Assembly: GCA_009927445.1 (NCBI GenBank)
Contig: RFMZ01000222.1
Location: 1-34,672, forward strand
Source of the DNA: Betaproteobacteria bacterium
GTDB taxonomy: Bacteria; Pseudomonadota; Gammaproteobacteria; Burkholderiales; Burkholderiaceae
Direction of reading: 5' to 3'
Length of the DNA stretch: 34,672 nt
Position numbers and translations under genes: made by a program. Position 1 is the first letter of the stretch. Every line of letters begins with the position of its first letter. A model generated the notes under the pieces. That model was not told the origin of the DNA. It saw only the letters and a list, made by a program, of their open reading frames with translations, and searched no databases. This document shows positions 8,758 to 17,555 of the stretch, piece by piece.

Positions 8758-10272
8758 ATGCGCCCAATTCAACAAGAAGATTTTATTCAAAGCATCGCTG
8801 ATGCTTTCCAATTCATTAGTTCTTATCATTCAGCAGATTTTATTCAGGCTTTAGCAAGTGCTTATGATCGAGAAAAAAATCCAGCTGCAAAAGATGCGAT
8901 CGCCCAAATCCTAATGAATAGCCGAATGAGTGCAGAAGGCAGGCGTCCTATTTGCCAAGACACCGGTATTGCTACCGTGTTTCTCAAAATAGGCATGCAT
9001 GTCCGCTGGGAAAATGTCACCATGAATATTACTGACATGGTTAATCAAGGGGTACGAGAGGCTTATACAAATCAAGAAAATCCACTCCGAGCTTCTGTTT
9101 TACATGATCCCGCTGGCCTCAGAAGGAATTCCAAAGATAATACACCTGCAGTTATTCATTATGAAATGGTGGATGGTGCTGGAATTGAAGTTATTTGCGG
9201 CGCTAAAGGCGGTGGTTCTGAAGCTAAAAGTAAATTTGTAATGCTCAACCCAAGTGATTCGATTGTTGATTGGATTGTAAATACCGTACCCTCGATGGGC
9301 GCTGGATGGTGCCCCCCAGGTGTTCTTGGGATTGGTATTGGCGGCACTCCTGAAAAATCCTTGCTACTTGCTAAAGAGTCCTTAATGCACGCTATAGACA
9401 TTGCCGACCTCATTGCCCGTGGACCCAATAACCGCCTAGAGGAACTGCGCTTAGAAATTTACGAAAAAGTGAATAAACTAGGTATTGGCGCCCAAGGACT
9501 AGGTGGTCTGACAACGGTGCTTGACGTAAAAATAATGGACTATCCAACCCATGCAGTGAACCTTGCAGTGGGTATGATTCCAAATTGTGCAGCAACGCGA
9601 CATACGCATTTTCATCTAGATGGATCTGGTCCTGCTATTTTTAAACGACCGTCCCTATCTGATTGGCCAGATATTTCATGGGCTCCAGATGTTGAAAAAT
9701 CAAAGCGTGTGCTTCTTGACACCCTCACTCCAGAAGAGGTTGCATCCTGGAAACCAGGACAAACTCTTTTACTGAATGGCAAAATATTTACTGGTCGAGA
9801 CGCGGCCCATAAACGTATTATGGATATGCTCGCGCGCGGCGAAGAATTGCCAGTAAATCTGAAAGATCGATTTATTTACTATGTTGGCCCAGTAGACCCG
9901 GTCCGCGATGAAGTTGTTGGTCCAGCTGGCCCTACAACCTCAACGCGGATGGATAAGTTCTCTGAAATGATGCTTGGAGAAGTTGGACTGGCAGGTATGA
10001 TTGGTAAAGCAGAACGTGGCCCAGTAGCCATTGAGGCCATCAAAAAACACCGTAAAGCATATCTCATTGCAGTTGGGGGTGCAGCCTATCTAGTTAGTAA
10101 AGCTATCCGCAAAGCCCGAGTCGTTGCTTTTGAGGATTTAGGGATGGAAGCAATTTATGAGTTTGTTGTAGAGGATATGCCTGTGACTGTGGCGGTTGAC
10201 TCAACCGGTGAATCAGTGCATACAAGTGGCCCCAAAAAATGGAAATTATTTCTTGAAACAGCCCCTGCATAA
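8758..10272 (+). CDS. fumA: Class I fumarate hydratase (4Fe-4S)
   Basis: A 504-residue single-chain class I fumarase that interconverts fumarate and malate with an oxygen-sensitive 4Fe-4S cluster. Three cluster cysteines are visible: Cys66 (GRRPICQDTG), Cys185 (GAGWCPPGVL) and Cys277 (IPNCAATRHTHF). The N-terminal alpha domain runs to about residue 290. The C-terminal beta domain follows, with GPTTSTRMDKF, GKAERGP and VGGAAYLVSKAI. Length is as expected for the fused form. It is monocistronic, divergent from the pdxA-like gene across 136 bases. Related L-tartrate dehydratase is usually two separate subunits, so fumarase is preferred, but a substituted-fumarate substrate such as mesaconate cannot be excluded given the neighbouring hydratase and lyase genes. 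Confidence 0.88.
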   Translation: MRPIQQEDFIQSIADAFQFISSYHSADFIQALASAYDREKNPAAKDAIAQILMNSRMSAEGRRPICQDTGIATVFLKIGMHVRWENVTMNITDMVNQGVREAYTNQENPLRASVLHDPAGLRRNSKDNTPAVIHYEMVDGAGIEVICGAKGGGSEAKSKFVMLNPSDSIVDWIVNTVPSMGAGWCPPGVLGIGIGGTPEKSLLLAKESLMHAIDIADLIARGPNNRLEELRLEIYEKVNKLGIGAQGLGGLTTVLDVKIMDYPTHAVNLAVGMIPNCAATRHTHFHLDGSGPAIFKRPSLSDWPDISWAPDVEKSKRVLLDTLTPEEVASWKPGQTLLLNGKIFTGRDAAHKRIMDMLARGEELPVNLKDRFIYYVGPVDPVRDEVVGPAGPTTSTRMDKFSEMMLGEVGLAGMIGKAERGPVAIEAIKKHRKAYLIAVGGAAYLVSKAIRKARVVAFEDLGMEAIYEFVVEDMPVTVAVDSTGESVHTSGPKKWKLFLETAPA

Positions 10273-10340
10273 ACCATCTAGATAGCTAATCATGTGGGGC
10301 TATTTATTATTACATCGATTCCCGGCTATTTTTTGATACT

Positions 10341-11228
10341 TTAATCAAATTGCTTTTCCCAAGATTCGATATCCTCAAGCCCTAATACTTGGTTATATTG
10401 CTTTGGAGTAAACATCTGATCAGCATGCGAACTCAGCTTTTGATGATCTTTCATATGTTGTAATGCGTTTTGCATAGCAAAGCCAAATACACCCCGCGCT
10501 AAATTAGGATGTATTGCAATATCAATCCCTAAAACCTTTAATTCTGATGCTTGAAGTTCTGAAATCGGTCCACCCACATCAATATTAAATAAGCAACAGG
10601 CATCCAACTCTTCGCGAATTTTTTTTAATTGCGACAAAACATCTGCATGCGCTTTTAACTCGATAAAAATTGCATCTGCTCCCGCCTGAGTAAAGGCTTT
10701 CGCTCGTCTGATTGCCTCATCTAAACCTAAACTGGCAGCACTATCAGTGCGCGCAATAATTACAAAATCTTGATCCACACGAGAAGCAATCGCCGCTTCA
10801 ATATGAGCTAATGCTTGGCGAGAATCTAGCACCTGCCGCGCGCCTGAGAATTGAGCGCAACGTTTTGGAAAAACTTGATCTTCGATATGGATTGCCGCCA
10901 CCCCGGCGGCTTCAAACTCCATAACGGTGCGTTGAATATTTAAAATACCGCCATACCCAGTATCTGCGTCACAGATCACCGGAATATCAACACAAGAGGC
11001 AATACGCCTAGCATGATCGGATATCAGGGTCAAATCGACTTGACCAACATCAGGTATACCAAGTAATGCAGCTGATACACCATTACCTGTCAGATAAGCG
11101 GCTAAAAATCCAGCTTGCTGGACTAGACGCAAGCCATAGCCATCATAAACACCAGGAGCAATTAAAGTATCCTTTGCAACCATCAACTGCCGTAATTTTT
11201 TTCTTTTTTGGTTAGGGCTTAGTCTCAT
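10341..11228 (-). CDS. Isocitrate lyase/PEP mutase-superfamily lyase, 2,3-dimethylmalate lyase-like
   Basis: A 295-residue TIM-barrel enzyme of the ICL/PEP-mutase superfamily, which cleaves or forms C-C bonds next to a 2-hydroxy acid. The start chosen is ATG 11228 (MRLSPNQKRKKLRQL), which overlaps the preceding stop as ATGA; a longer start at 11243 has no supporting site. Visible motifs are APGVYDGYGLRLVQQAGF, the Mg-binding DADTGYGG, IEDQVFPKRCAQF and ARTDS. True isocitrate and methylisocitrate lyases carry K-(K/R)-C-G-H; here the loop reads KRCAQ. That argues for another 2-alkylmalate or oxaloacetate-type substrate. Translation is coupled to the aconitase-like small-subunit gene, so the two enzymes should act in sequence. 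Best comparison: 2,3-dimethylmalate lyase of nicotinate fermentation. Confidence 0.82.
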   Translation of the reverse strand: MRLSPNQKRKKLRQLMVAKDTLIAPGVYDGYGLRLVQQAGFLAAYLTGNGVSAALLGIPDVGQVDLTLISDHARRIASCVDIPVICDADTGYGGILNIQRTVMEFEAAGVAAIHIEDQVFPKRCAQFSGARQVLDSRQALAHIEAAIASRVDQDFVIIARTDSAASLGLDEAIRRAKAFTQAGADAIFIELKAHADVLSQLKKIREELDACCLFNIDVGGPISELQASELKVLGIDIAIHPNLARGVFGFAMQNALQHMKDHQKLSSHADQMFTPKQYNQVLGLEDIESWEKQFD

Positions 11229-11746
11229 GCAGGAAAACTCCAATCAGGATGCTTTTGCAAAAAAGGAATCAATCCACCTAGTTCTACGATTTTCATAATT
11301 TCTGGTGGCAAGGGCTTCGCCTGTAAACGTAGTCCACTAGACGACACGACCGTGCCAGCATAAAAATCGATGGCTAAATCCTCACCCTCCAAAATCTGAG
11401 ATGTATCACACTCCAAAACAGCAATACCATTATTAATCGCATTCCGAAAAAACTGCCTCCCAAATGATTTTGCGAGAATGACCCGAATATTCATGAGTAA
11501 CAAAATATGTGTGGCTTGCTCTCTAGAGGAATTAATCCCAAAATTTTCACCGGCCACTAAAATGCCACCACCAAGCTCATGAACCCTATTTGCAAAACCA
11601 GGACTCGCTTGCTCAAAGGCAATCTTTGACACATAAAGAGCATCTTTACCAGGAAGATATTTACTCGAACAATGTAGGTCTGTATTGATGTGGTCGCCAA
11701 GTACAAACGCTTTTCCAGATAACTGAATTAAATTGGTAGAACTCAC
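11225..11746 (-). CDS. LeuD/aconitase-swivel small subunit of a hydro-lyase
   Basis: A 173-residue swivel-domain subunit (AcnA/LeuD type). The core motif GKAFVLGDHINTDLHCSSKY followed by LPGKD corresponds to the G-D-x-I-(N/D)-T-D substrate-binding stretch. AGENFGINSSREQATHILL matches the conserved G-x-N-F-G-x-x-S-S-R-E substrate loop. The GTG at 11746 is chosen as start because GGAGG lies eight bases upstream and it overlaps the large-subunit stop as GTGA; the longer GTG start at 11761 would place the ribosome site inside the gene. The downstream junction is also a four-base overlap. With the large subunit it forms a dehydratase/isomerase heterodimer. A leucine role is unlikely because leuA and leuB are not alongside. 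Confidence 0.85.
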   Translation of the reverse strand: MSSTNLIQLSGKAFVLGDHINTDLHCSSKYLPGKDALYVSKIAFEQASPGFANRVHELGGGILVAGENFGINSSREQATHILLLMNIRVILAKSFGRQFFRNAINNGIAVLECDTSQILEGEDLAIDFYAGTVVSSSGLRLQAKPLPPEIMKIVELGGLIPFLQKHPDWSFPA

Positions 11747-13026
11747 TTGATAGACCTCCACTCACCACCTGATACCGTCCGGGGATCAGTGATGTAGCCG
11801 GTTAATGCTGAGGCAGCAACAGTTGCTGCTGAACCCAGCCAAATTTCCGCACGGTCATTCGTTAACCGACCTTTAAAATTTCGGTTCGCAGTAGAAATCA
11901 CTGTATCACCATTACCCGGCACTAAATGGTTGGTTATACCAACACAAGTACCGCAACCAGCAGCTTCAAAAGAAGCACCTGCCATCGTCAAAATCTCAAT
12001 CAAACCCTCACGCAGCGCATCTAAATATATTTTTCTAGATGCTGGCGTCACAATCATCCGAACCCCTGGGGCTAATTGTCGTCCTTTAAGGATCGCTGCC
12101 GCCTGGCGAATATCATCTAATCGACCATTGGTACAAGTTCCAATCAGCGCAAATTGAATTTTTTGATGAGTGACCTCATGCGCTGAAACAATATCATCTA
12201 CTTGATGCTTTCTAGCTACCTGGGGAGCCAATTGCGCCGTGTCAACAACGATTGACTGGGCATACACCGCATCCTGATCCGCTTTAACTGGCTGAGGCGG
12301 CTTCGCCCCATGGGCTTGCAACCACTGCAATGTTTTCTCATCAGCCTCTAATATGGCCGCCTTAGCACCTAATTCAGCCGCATGATTACACAAAGTCATA
12401 CGGTCATCAATATCCATTGCCGCTACACCACTACCAACATATTCAATCGCTTTATAGTTAAGCCCCTCTGCACCAAATTTTCCCAGCATAAATAAAGTCA
12501 AATCTTTAGCCCATACCCCAGCTTGAAGTGGGCCTTTTAATTCAACTCGAATAGTTTCTGGCACCCGTAACCAAATTTTTCCACTAGCCATGACTGCAGA
12601 CACATCCGTTCCTTCAATGCCCGTTCCAAAGGCATTAAAAGCGCCATAAGTCACTGAGTGGGTATCAGTGCCAACTGTTAAATCGCCACACGTTAAGTGA
12701 CCACCTTCAGGAAGGACCTGGTGACAAATACCCTCACCTATATCATATAATTTTGTGCCGGTTTCTTTTGCAAAAGCACGCATAGTAGTGTGAATTTGAG
12801 CCGCTTCTTCATTCGGTGGCGGCGAATAATGATCCATGACCATGGCAGTCTGACCTGCAAAACTCAAGTTCTTACTACCCAACTTATTAATCATCTGAAT
12901 GGCGTTAACAGACCGCGTATCCGTCATCATCGCGTAATCCACCGAACAGACAACGACATCCCCAGCTTGCACTTGCTCTTGACTGGAATGCTTGGCTAGA
13001 ATTTTTTCACTGATTGTTGAACCCAT
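11743..13026 (-). CDS. LeuC/aconitase-family large subunit, 2,3-dimethylmalate dehydratase-like
   Basis: A 427-residue 4Fe-4S hydro-lyase large subunit. Cluster cysteines are Cys298 (IGTCTNGRLDD), Cys358 and Cys361 (AAGCGTCVGITNH). The signature VGTDTHSVTYGAFNAFGTGI is present. The family includes isopropylmalate isomerase, homoaconitase, citraconate hydratase and 2,3-dimethylmalate dehydratase. Length is close to the compact archaeal/DmdA-like forms rather than the roughly 470-residue proteobacterial LeuC. It is first in a three-gene operon with GTGA and ATGA junctions, whose last gene encodes a C-C lyase. That arrangement suggests hydration of a substituted maleate or fumarate followed by cleavage to pyruvate and a short acid. 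The substrate is inference. Confidence 0.85.
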   Translation of the reverse strand: MGSTISEKILAKHSSQEQVQAGDVVVCSVDYAMMTDTRSVNAIQMINKLGSKNLSFAGQTAMVMDHYSPPPNEEAAQIHTTMRAFAKETGTKLYDIGEGICHQVLPEGGHLTCGDLTVGTDTHSVTYGAFNAFGTGIEGTDVSAVMASGKIWLRVPETIRVELKGPLQAGVWAKDLTLFMLGKFGAEGLNYKAIEYVGSGVAAMDIDDRMTLCNHAAELGAKAAILEADEKTLQWLQAHGAKPPQPVKADQDAVYAQSIVVDTAQLAPQVARKHQVDDIVSAHEVTHQKIQFALIGTCTNGRLDDIRQAAAILKGRQLAPGVRMIVTPASRKIYLDALREGLIEILTMAGASFEAAGCGTCVGITNHLVPGNGDTVISTANRNFKGRLTNDRAEIWLGSAATVAASALTGYITDPRTVSGGEWRSIK

Positions 13027-13188
13027 AATTTTGATGTATTTTCTAAAGATTAGTTTTGCTATTAAATTGTTTTGTACGTATATTTTATGCGCACTTGAGA
13101 TCGATCTATTAAGTCTTTTTATCAGAAAGAGATTAGCTGGGTCTTCATGCTGAAATAATCAATAGATGCATTGCTCAATGATCAGAAC

Positions 13189-13207
13189 ATGCCATCTTTG
13201 TTGGCAT
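13189..13207. terminator. Small hairpin downstream of the exported protein gene
   Basis: A 6-bp perfect stem (ATGCCA / TGGCAT) with a seven-base loop lies about 30 bases past the stop of the minus-strand gene ending at 13238. There is no T tract, so a terminator role is only possible. Confidence 0.2.
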
Positions 13208-13237
13208 CGTTGATTTAGGAAAATACCTGTTAGACTC

Positions 13238-13654
13238 CTAAGCTAATGGCTGATAGATCTCAACGGTGGATCTTAGCCATTTATCATGATCTTCTTGAAA
13301 TTGCAAAAGAGGTATGGCTAACTTCTGACTTGTTCTAAAAAATTGTGCTTGAAGTCCTTGCTGTTGGTAAACGGTGCAATACGATGGGAGATTGTCAGCA
13401 TTCGGAAATATCACCATAAACCGACCATCAGCGTCAGTACTCGCTTGATAATCTTTTCCAAAATCTAACATTACATGTCGGATTGCAACACCGCTCTGTG
13501 ACATTAAACGACCAGATAATAGAAGGCTTTTAACTGGCGTCCTTATCGAATTAAATGAATATTCTAAAGCTTGGCTAATTGGGGCAATCAAACAACCCAA
13601 AAGACCAGATATAACGATCCTGCGACGTTGAAGCGATTGGGGTATGTTTGCCAT
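13238..13654 (-). CDS. Small exported protein with carboxypeptidase-regulatory-like fold
   Basis: A 138-residue protein, not recognised as a named gene. The ATG at 13654 is preferred because GGAGA sits just upstream; the ATG at 13666 contains that site. The N-terminus (MANIPQSLQRRRIVISGLLG, then cleavage near ISQALE) looks like an export signal with an arginine cluster, possibly Tat. The rest resembles a single beta-sandwich of the carboxypeptidase-regulatory or intradiol-dioxygenase lid type: LLSGRLMSQSGVAIRHVMLD then ASTDADGRFMV. No catalytic residues for a dioxygenase (Tyr/His iron ligands) can be identified. It stands alone between the aconitase-like operon and the FAH gene. Function unknown. 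Confidence 0.6.
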   Translation of the reverse strand: MANIPQSLQRRRIVISGLLGCLIAPISQALEYSFNSIRTPVKSLLLSGRLMSQSGVAIRHVMLDFGKDYQASTDADGRFMVIFPNADNLPSYCTVYQQQGLQAQFFRTSQKLAIPLLQFQEDHDKWLRSTVEIYQPLA

Positions 13655-13738
13655 TGTGTTCTCCATTGAATCTTTTCATACTGTTTTTAATATGACAAAT
13701 TTCCAATCAGGGGAATCCCTATGTTTTAGTCTTAAATA

Positions 13739-13756
13739 GGGTATTTATTGATACCC
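13739..13756. promoter_or_regulatory. Inverted repeat upstream of the FAH-family gene
   Basis: A 6-bp perfect inverted repeat (GGGTAT, loop TTATTG, ATACCC) lies in the divergent spacer 77 bases before the FAH-family start. A second small palindrome, AGGG-GAAT-CCCT, lies nearby at about 13709-13720. These could be operator sites for a regulator outside the window. Confidence 0.25.
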
Positions 13757-13832
13757 AAAAGACAGATATCGTCATATTATAAGAATTAGGCCTGTTTGCA
13801 TAATAAGAAATCAACATTTTAGAAAGAGACCC

Positions 13833-14762
13833 ATGAAATTAATGTACTTTAATGATTTTCGCTTAGGTGTTCTAAAAAATGACCTAGTTATCGATGTAAC
13901 ACCTCTCGTCCAAAATATTCCTCATACAGGCCCTGGTAACCTAATGAATGGCCTAATCGGTAATTTTTCAAACTTTAGGGCAAAACTTGAAAAAGCTTCT
14001 AATACAGGTAAGGGCTTTCCAATCGCTCAGGTAAAGATTCGACCACCACTTCCTAAGCCAGTCAACATTGAATGTATGGCTGTTAACTATATGGAGGATG
14101 GCACTCTTTCAGAACCGGCTCTCATTAATGCTTTCCATAAATCCGCAAACTGTATTATTGGACACGGTGAAACTATGATCCTTCCGGATATCCCTGCAAG
14201 TGTTTTTGAGGGTGAAGCTGAACTAGGACTAATAATCGGTAAAGGTGGCAGTTTTATTCCCCAATCGAAAGCGATGGAGCATATTTTTGGCTATGTAAAC
14301 TTCATTGACGGCTCTGCAAGGGGCGTAAAGCCCGATGGAAATACGTTTTATCAAATGAAATCACGAGCCACTTTTGCACCTCTTGGACCATATATAGTGA
14401 CTGCTGATGAAATACCTGATCCACAAAAACTTCAAATCAAGCTCTGGGTGAATGGTGCCTTAAAACAAAACTTCAATACCGATGACATGGCGCATCGTAT
14501 TCCAAGATGTATCGAGTGGATTTCAGGAATCCACCCCATTGAATCAGGCGACATTATTGCAACTGGCACAAACCACCGTGGCCTATCAGCTTTTCAGAAT
14601 GGAGATAAAGTCGATCTAGAGGTAGAGGGATTGGGCCGATTAACGATTTCGGTTAGAGATGACCTTCAAAGAACTTGGGCCCGAGAAACAAGGTTGGATC
14701 GTCAACAAAAAGGATTAAAAGGCTTGACGCCTCAGCTAACAGGCAAATATACGCCAACTTAG
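13833..14762 (+). CDS. Fumarylacetoacetate hydrolase (FAH)-family enzyme
   Basis: A 309-residue FAH-fold enzyme. The metal-binding carboxylates are visible as FEGEAELGLIIG (Glu128, Glu130) and GYVNFIDGSARG (Asp159). Lys176 precedes RATFAPLGPYIVTADEIPDP, the usual APLGP segment, and IIATGTNHRG matches the C-terminal G-T-P/N-x-G loop. Family members hydrolyse acylpyruvates, hydrate 2-oxopentenoates, or decarboxylate oxaloacetate; residues alone do not separate these. It lies 48 bases upstream of an orphan Bug receptor on the same strand, so the receptor and enzyme probably serve the same acid. An AAAGAG ribosome site precedes the ATG. Confidence 0.85.
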   Translation: MKLMYFNDFRLGVLKNDLVIDVTPLVQNIPHTGPGNLMNGLIGNFSNFRAKLEKASNTGKGFPIAQVKIRPPLPKPVNIECMAVNYMEDGTLSEPALINAFHKSANCIIGHGETMILPDIPASVFEGEAELGLIIGKGGSFIPQSKAMEHIFGYVNFIDGSARGVKPDGNTFYQMKSRATFAPLGPYIVTADEIPDPQKLQIKLWVNGALKQNFNTDDMAHRIPRCIEWISGIHPIESGDIIATGTNHRGLSAFQNGDKVDLEVEGLGRLTISVRDDLQRTWARETRLDRQQKGLKGLTPQLTGKYTPT

Positions 14763-14810
14763 AATATAACTTAAGCTTTTATTTTTAGTAATTTTAAACT
14801 GGAAATTCAC

Positions 14811-15767
14811 ATGAAATTTTCTCAATTGATGCAATCGCTATTTGTGCTATTTACACATATTTTTATGTGTACCTTAGCTGCCCAGCCACTACCTGATAAA
14901 ACAATTCAATACATCATCCCGTTTCCAGCAGCCGGAGAATCCGACATAGTAGCAAGACTGCAATCAGATATCTCACTGAAAAAATATAATCAACAAATGT
15001 TAGTCATTAATCGGGCTGGAGCAGGTGGAGCTTTAGTTTGGAGTCAATTAAACACATATCCTGCAGATGGAACCTCAGTGGTCGGCGTCAATATCCCACA
15101 TATCATCTTACAACCTCTGCAAGAGGGTATTCAATTTAAAACGACAGATATTAACGCAATTTACTACTACCACTTCACACCTGACGCTTTGATGGTATCA
15201 GCTGACAGTCCATATAAAACGTATCAAGATTTTATTAATGCGGCTAAAAAAGATCCAGGAAAAATGACTTTGGCGGGATCAGCCCAGTACTCTGCAAACC
15301 ATATGGCCACCGAACGCTTAAATAAATTAGCTGGAGTAAAAGTGTCCTATGTTCCATTTAAAGGAACTGGTGATTTGATTTCATCTCTGATTGGCATGCA
15401 CGTTGACGGTGCAATGGGATATCTGCCTTTAGCAATCCAACAAAAAGCGAAAGTACGTACGCTAGCAATTGCCACTGAGAAAAGACATCCCGCACTACCA
15501 GATGTCCCAACCTTCAGGGAACTTGGTTTAAATTGGGTCGATGGCGCTTACAGGGGTATTGCAATGCCCAAATCAACGCCGATGGCATTACAACAAAAAA
15601 TGTCCGATTATTTTGCAAGCCTCAATGCTGATCTAGAAACAAAAAAACGTCTAGAAGAGGCTGGCTTTGTGCTGGTCGATATTCCTCTAGCTAAAATACC
15701 AGCATTTATGAAAGAAAAAACACCTTTGGCAATGGATGATGCTAAGAATGCAGGTATGATTAAATAA
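14811..15767 (+). CDS. Orphan Bug-family periplasmic receptor (FAH-linked)
   Basis: A 318-residue Bug-type receptor. The signal peptide is MKFSQLMQSLFVLFTHIFMC with cleavage near LAAQP. The hallmark IQYIIPFPAAGESDIVARLQ follows, then NRAGAGGALVWSQL and YVPFKGTGDLISSLIGMHVD. The A-G-E-S-D loop varies from the common G-G-x-x-D, so ligand recognition may differ from its paralogues. No tctA or tctB lies next to it, so it would have to dock on a transporter encoded elsewhere (perhaps that at 3134-5125) or act as a sensor ligand-binding protein. It follows the FAH-family gene directly. Confidence 0.9.
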   Translation: MKFSQLMQSLFVLFTHIFMCTLAAQPLPDKTIQYIIPFPAAGESDIVARLQSDISLKKYNQQMLVINRAGAGGALVWSQLNTYPADGTSVVGVNIPHIILQPLQEGIQFKTTDINAIYYYHFTPDALMVSADSPYKTYQDFINAAKKDPGKMTLAGSAQYSANHMATERLNKLAGVKVSYVPFKGTGDLISSLIGMHVDGAMGYLPLAIQQKAKVRTLAIATEKRHPALPDVPTFRELGLNWVDGAYRGIAMPKSTPMALQQKMSDYFASLNADLETKKRLEEAGFVLVDIPLAKIPAFMKEKTPLAMDDAKNAGMIK

Positions 15768-15890
15768 GATTGCTTCAATAGATTCTTTAAGAAGAATTTT
15801 AACTAGGCGCTGACCGGATAATTCATTCTAAATCCAATCGTAAAGATACGCGCCAAAAAAACGCTCATTGAAAATGAATCCTACACCATC

Positions 15891-16121
15891 ATGATAGAGG
15901 CAAATCTAGTTGTAGATGCCTCGAATAAAACCTGCCCCCTGCCAGTTTTATATGCTAAAAAAGCCCTTCAAACGCTCTCGGTAAATGATACTTTATTAAT
16001 TATTTGTACTGATTTGAAGGCCGAAGATGATTTAAAAAACTTCTGCAAAAAAAAGGGTCATCTGTATGTCAGTGGCGAGCTTAAAGATGATAAATTATTT
16101 ATTATTCTCAAAAAATGTTAG
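15891..16121 (+). CDS. tusA: TusA-family sulfur carrier protein
   Basis: A 76-residue cytosolic sulfur carrier. DASNKTCPLPVLYAKKAL is the TusA signature, with Cys15 as persulfide-carrying residue in C-P-x-P. TusA proteins hand sulfur between rhodaneses, DsrE-type proteins and either tRNA thiolation or sulfur-oxidation enzymes. Location beside sox genes and next to a thioredoxin gene suggests the oxidative role here. The gene lies 123 bases after the Bug receptor and its end overlaps the longest possible reading of the thioredoxin gene by seven bases. Confidence 0.88.
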   Translation: MIEANLVVDASNKTCPLPVLYAKKALQTLSVNDTLLIICTDLKAEDDLKNFCKKKGHLYVSGELKDDKLFIILKKC

Positions 16122-16138
16122 TGATCGAAGTCTCATCT

Positions 16139-16612
16139 ATGCTGAAAAAAATTTTAATTCTACTAAGCCTAGCAATTGTCAATCCAAGCTTTGCCATTGA
16201 AGTTGGTGATTCCTTAACTATTCGCGAAATCAAAACACTAGATCAATCTATCCTGCCTCCAAGTTACTGGCAAGATAAATTTATCTTAGTCCAGGTCTGG
16301 GCTTCTTGGTGTCCATATTGCCAAAAGCAAAATATAAATCTTCAAAGCCTCGCTGAACAAACAAAAAATTCAAATCTGCGCATCCTAGCAATCTCGATTG
16401 ATCAGAACCCTAAAAATGCCATCGAATATCAAAAAAAATATAATTATCAATTCCCGATGGCGATGATGACTGAATCACTAGCAAAAGAGATCGGTAAGCG
16501 ACGAGGTATCCCAGAAACCTATTTAATTAATCCACAAGGTAAGGTTATCCAAAAAAACTTTGGCTTAATGGTAGATGCTGAATTTTTTGAATACCAAAAA
16601 TTCAGCCAGTAA
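16139..16612 (+). CDS. Periplasmic TlpA/SoxW-like thioredoxin
   Basis: A 157-residue thioredoxin-fold protein with a Sec signal peptide (MLKKILILLSLAIVNPSFA). The active site is WASWCPYCQKQN (Cys58, Cys61). DLP-like cis-Pro context is seen at RRGIPETYLINPQGK. A start at 16115 is possible and would add eight residues before the signal; 16139 gives the cleaner signal peptide. It probably keeps Sox proteins, for example the SoxY cysteine, reduced in the periplasm, as SoxW/SoxS do in other cluster types. It ends one base before the convergent metallo-hydrolase. Confidence 0.82.
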   Translation: MLKKILILLSLAIVNPSFAIEVGDSLTIREIKTLDQSILPPSYWQDKFILVQVWASWCPYCQKQNINLQSLAEQTKNSNLRILAISIDQNPKNAIEYQKKYNYQFPMAMMTESLAKEIGKRRGIPETYLINPQGKVIQKNFGLMVDAEFFEYQKFSQ

Positions 16613-16613
16613 A

Positions 16614-17549
16614 CTACTCTTTTTCCAGTGCCAAATAAATATTGTAAGCATTGATTCTATTTGCTGTATTAAATAATGGAATATGCGCATATTGGGACCA
16701 ATTAATTTTTTTATAGGCCTCTTCAAATGGCTCCATTTCACTTGCTGCTTGCTTCATAGAGGTTCGCAGAAATAGTAAATAATTTTCCACAAACTGTAAA
16801 TCCTTGCGGGGTTGTGTTGAAACTTTTCCATGCCCTGCAACAAGGGCATTAATATCCATTTGAGCCACTTCTCTTAGTGCTTTAATCCAGCCTAGGCTAT
16901 CCGCATTACCCACATAAGGAATTCGGCCAGAAAAAATCAAATCGCCAGCAAATAAAACTTTCTCACTGGGTAAGTAAACAACTAAATCTTCCGCCGTATG
17001 TGCATGTCCTATTGGCTTAATCATGAGATCTAGGCCAGCTATTTGCATGATGGATTGCCGATCTATCCATAAATCAGCCGGAATAATCTTCTCAACAGAA
17101 TCTAGCCAAGGAGAAATATTTATTTTCGATGCAGCTAAACGCGAGGCAGTTGTATCTGAATATAGATAAGTTTTCCCTAGAGCATGCGCAATAATCTGCG
17201 CCCCAACTTCTTTGTAACTTTGTAAGCCATAAACATGATCTGCATGATAGTGGGTAACAATGACATGGGTAATCGGTTTGACAGTAATCTTCCGAATCAC
17301 TGAAATCAACTCGTCGGCAACTGCTGGTGAGCCAAGGGCATCAATTACAACAACACCAGTTGGCCCAATAATAAAGCCAGCGTTCGAAATAAAGTTTTTA
17401 TTCTGACTATTTCCTAATGCTGCGAATCCTTGAACATAATAGCTACTCTCGGAAACTTGAATTGCTTGCATCGGCAATTGCGCAAAAGTTGACCCAAGGT
17501 GGCCAAGAACCCCCAAGAAAAAATAACAAAAACTTTGGAAATATTTCAA
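16614..17549 (-). CDS. soxH: Secreted metallo-beta-lactamase-fold hydrolase (SoxH-like)
   Basis: A 311-residue MBL-fold protein with a signal peptide ending near GSTFAQ. The zinc motif is VTHYHADHVYG (His100, His102, Asp104, His105). It continues with GHAHTAEDLVVYLP (His184), FAGDLIFSG (Asp203) and LVAGHGKVS, so the full metal site is present. MBL proteins at this position in sox clusters are called SoxH, thought to handle sulfur intermediates although their reaction is unproven. Closely similar proteins near quinoprotein genes are annotated as relay metallohydrolases. It is the last gene in the minus-strand sox run, six bases after the DsrE-like gene. Confidence 0.75.
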   Translation of the reverse strand: MKYFQSFCYFFLGVLGHLGSTFAQLPMQAIQVSESSYYVQGFAALGNSQNKNFISNAGFIIGPTGVVVIDALGSPAVADELISVIRKITVKPITHVIVTHYHADHVYGLQSYKEVGAQIIAHALGKTYLYSDTTASRLAASKINISPWLDSVEKIIPADLWIDRQSIMQIAGLDLMIKPIGHAHTAEDLVVYLPSEKVLFAGDLIFSGRIPYVGNADSLGWIKALREVAQMDINALVAGHGKVSTQPRKDLQFVENYLLFLRTSMKQAASEMEPFEEAYKKINWSQYAHIPLFNTANRINAYNIYLALEKE

Positions 17550-17555
17550 TTTTTT

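Noticed and set aside
11225..13026. leuCD for leucine biosynthesis
   Set aside because: Compact large subunit, translational coupling to a C-C lyase and absence of leuA/leuB alongside favour a catabolic hydro-lyase. Not fully excluded.
13238..13654. Intradiol ring-cleavage dioxygenase
   Set aside because: The beta-sandwich and exported N-terminus are reminiscent, but iron-binding Tyr and His residues cannot be found and the protein is too short.
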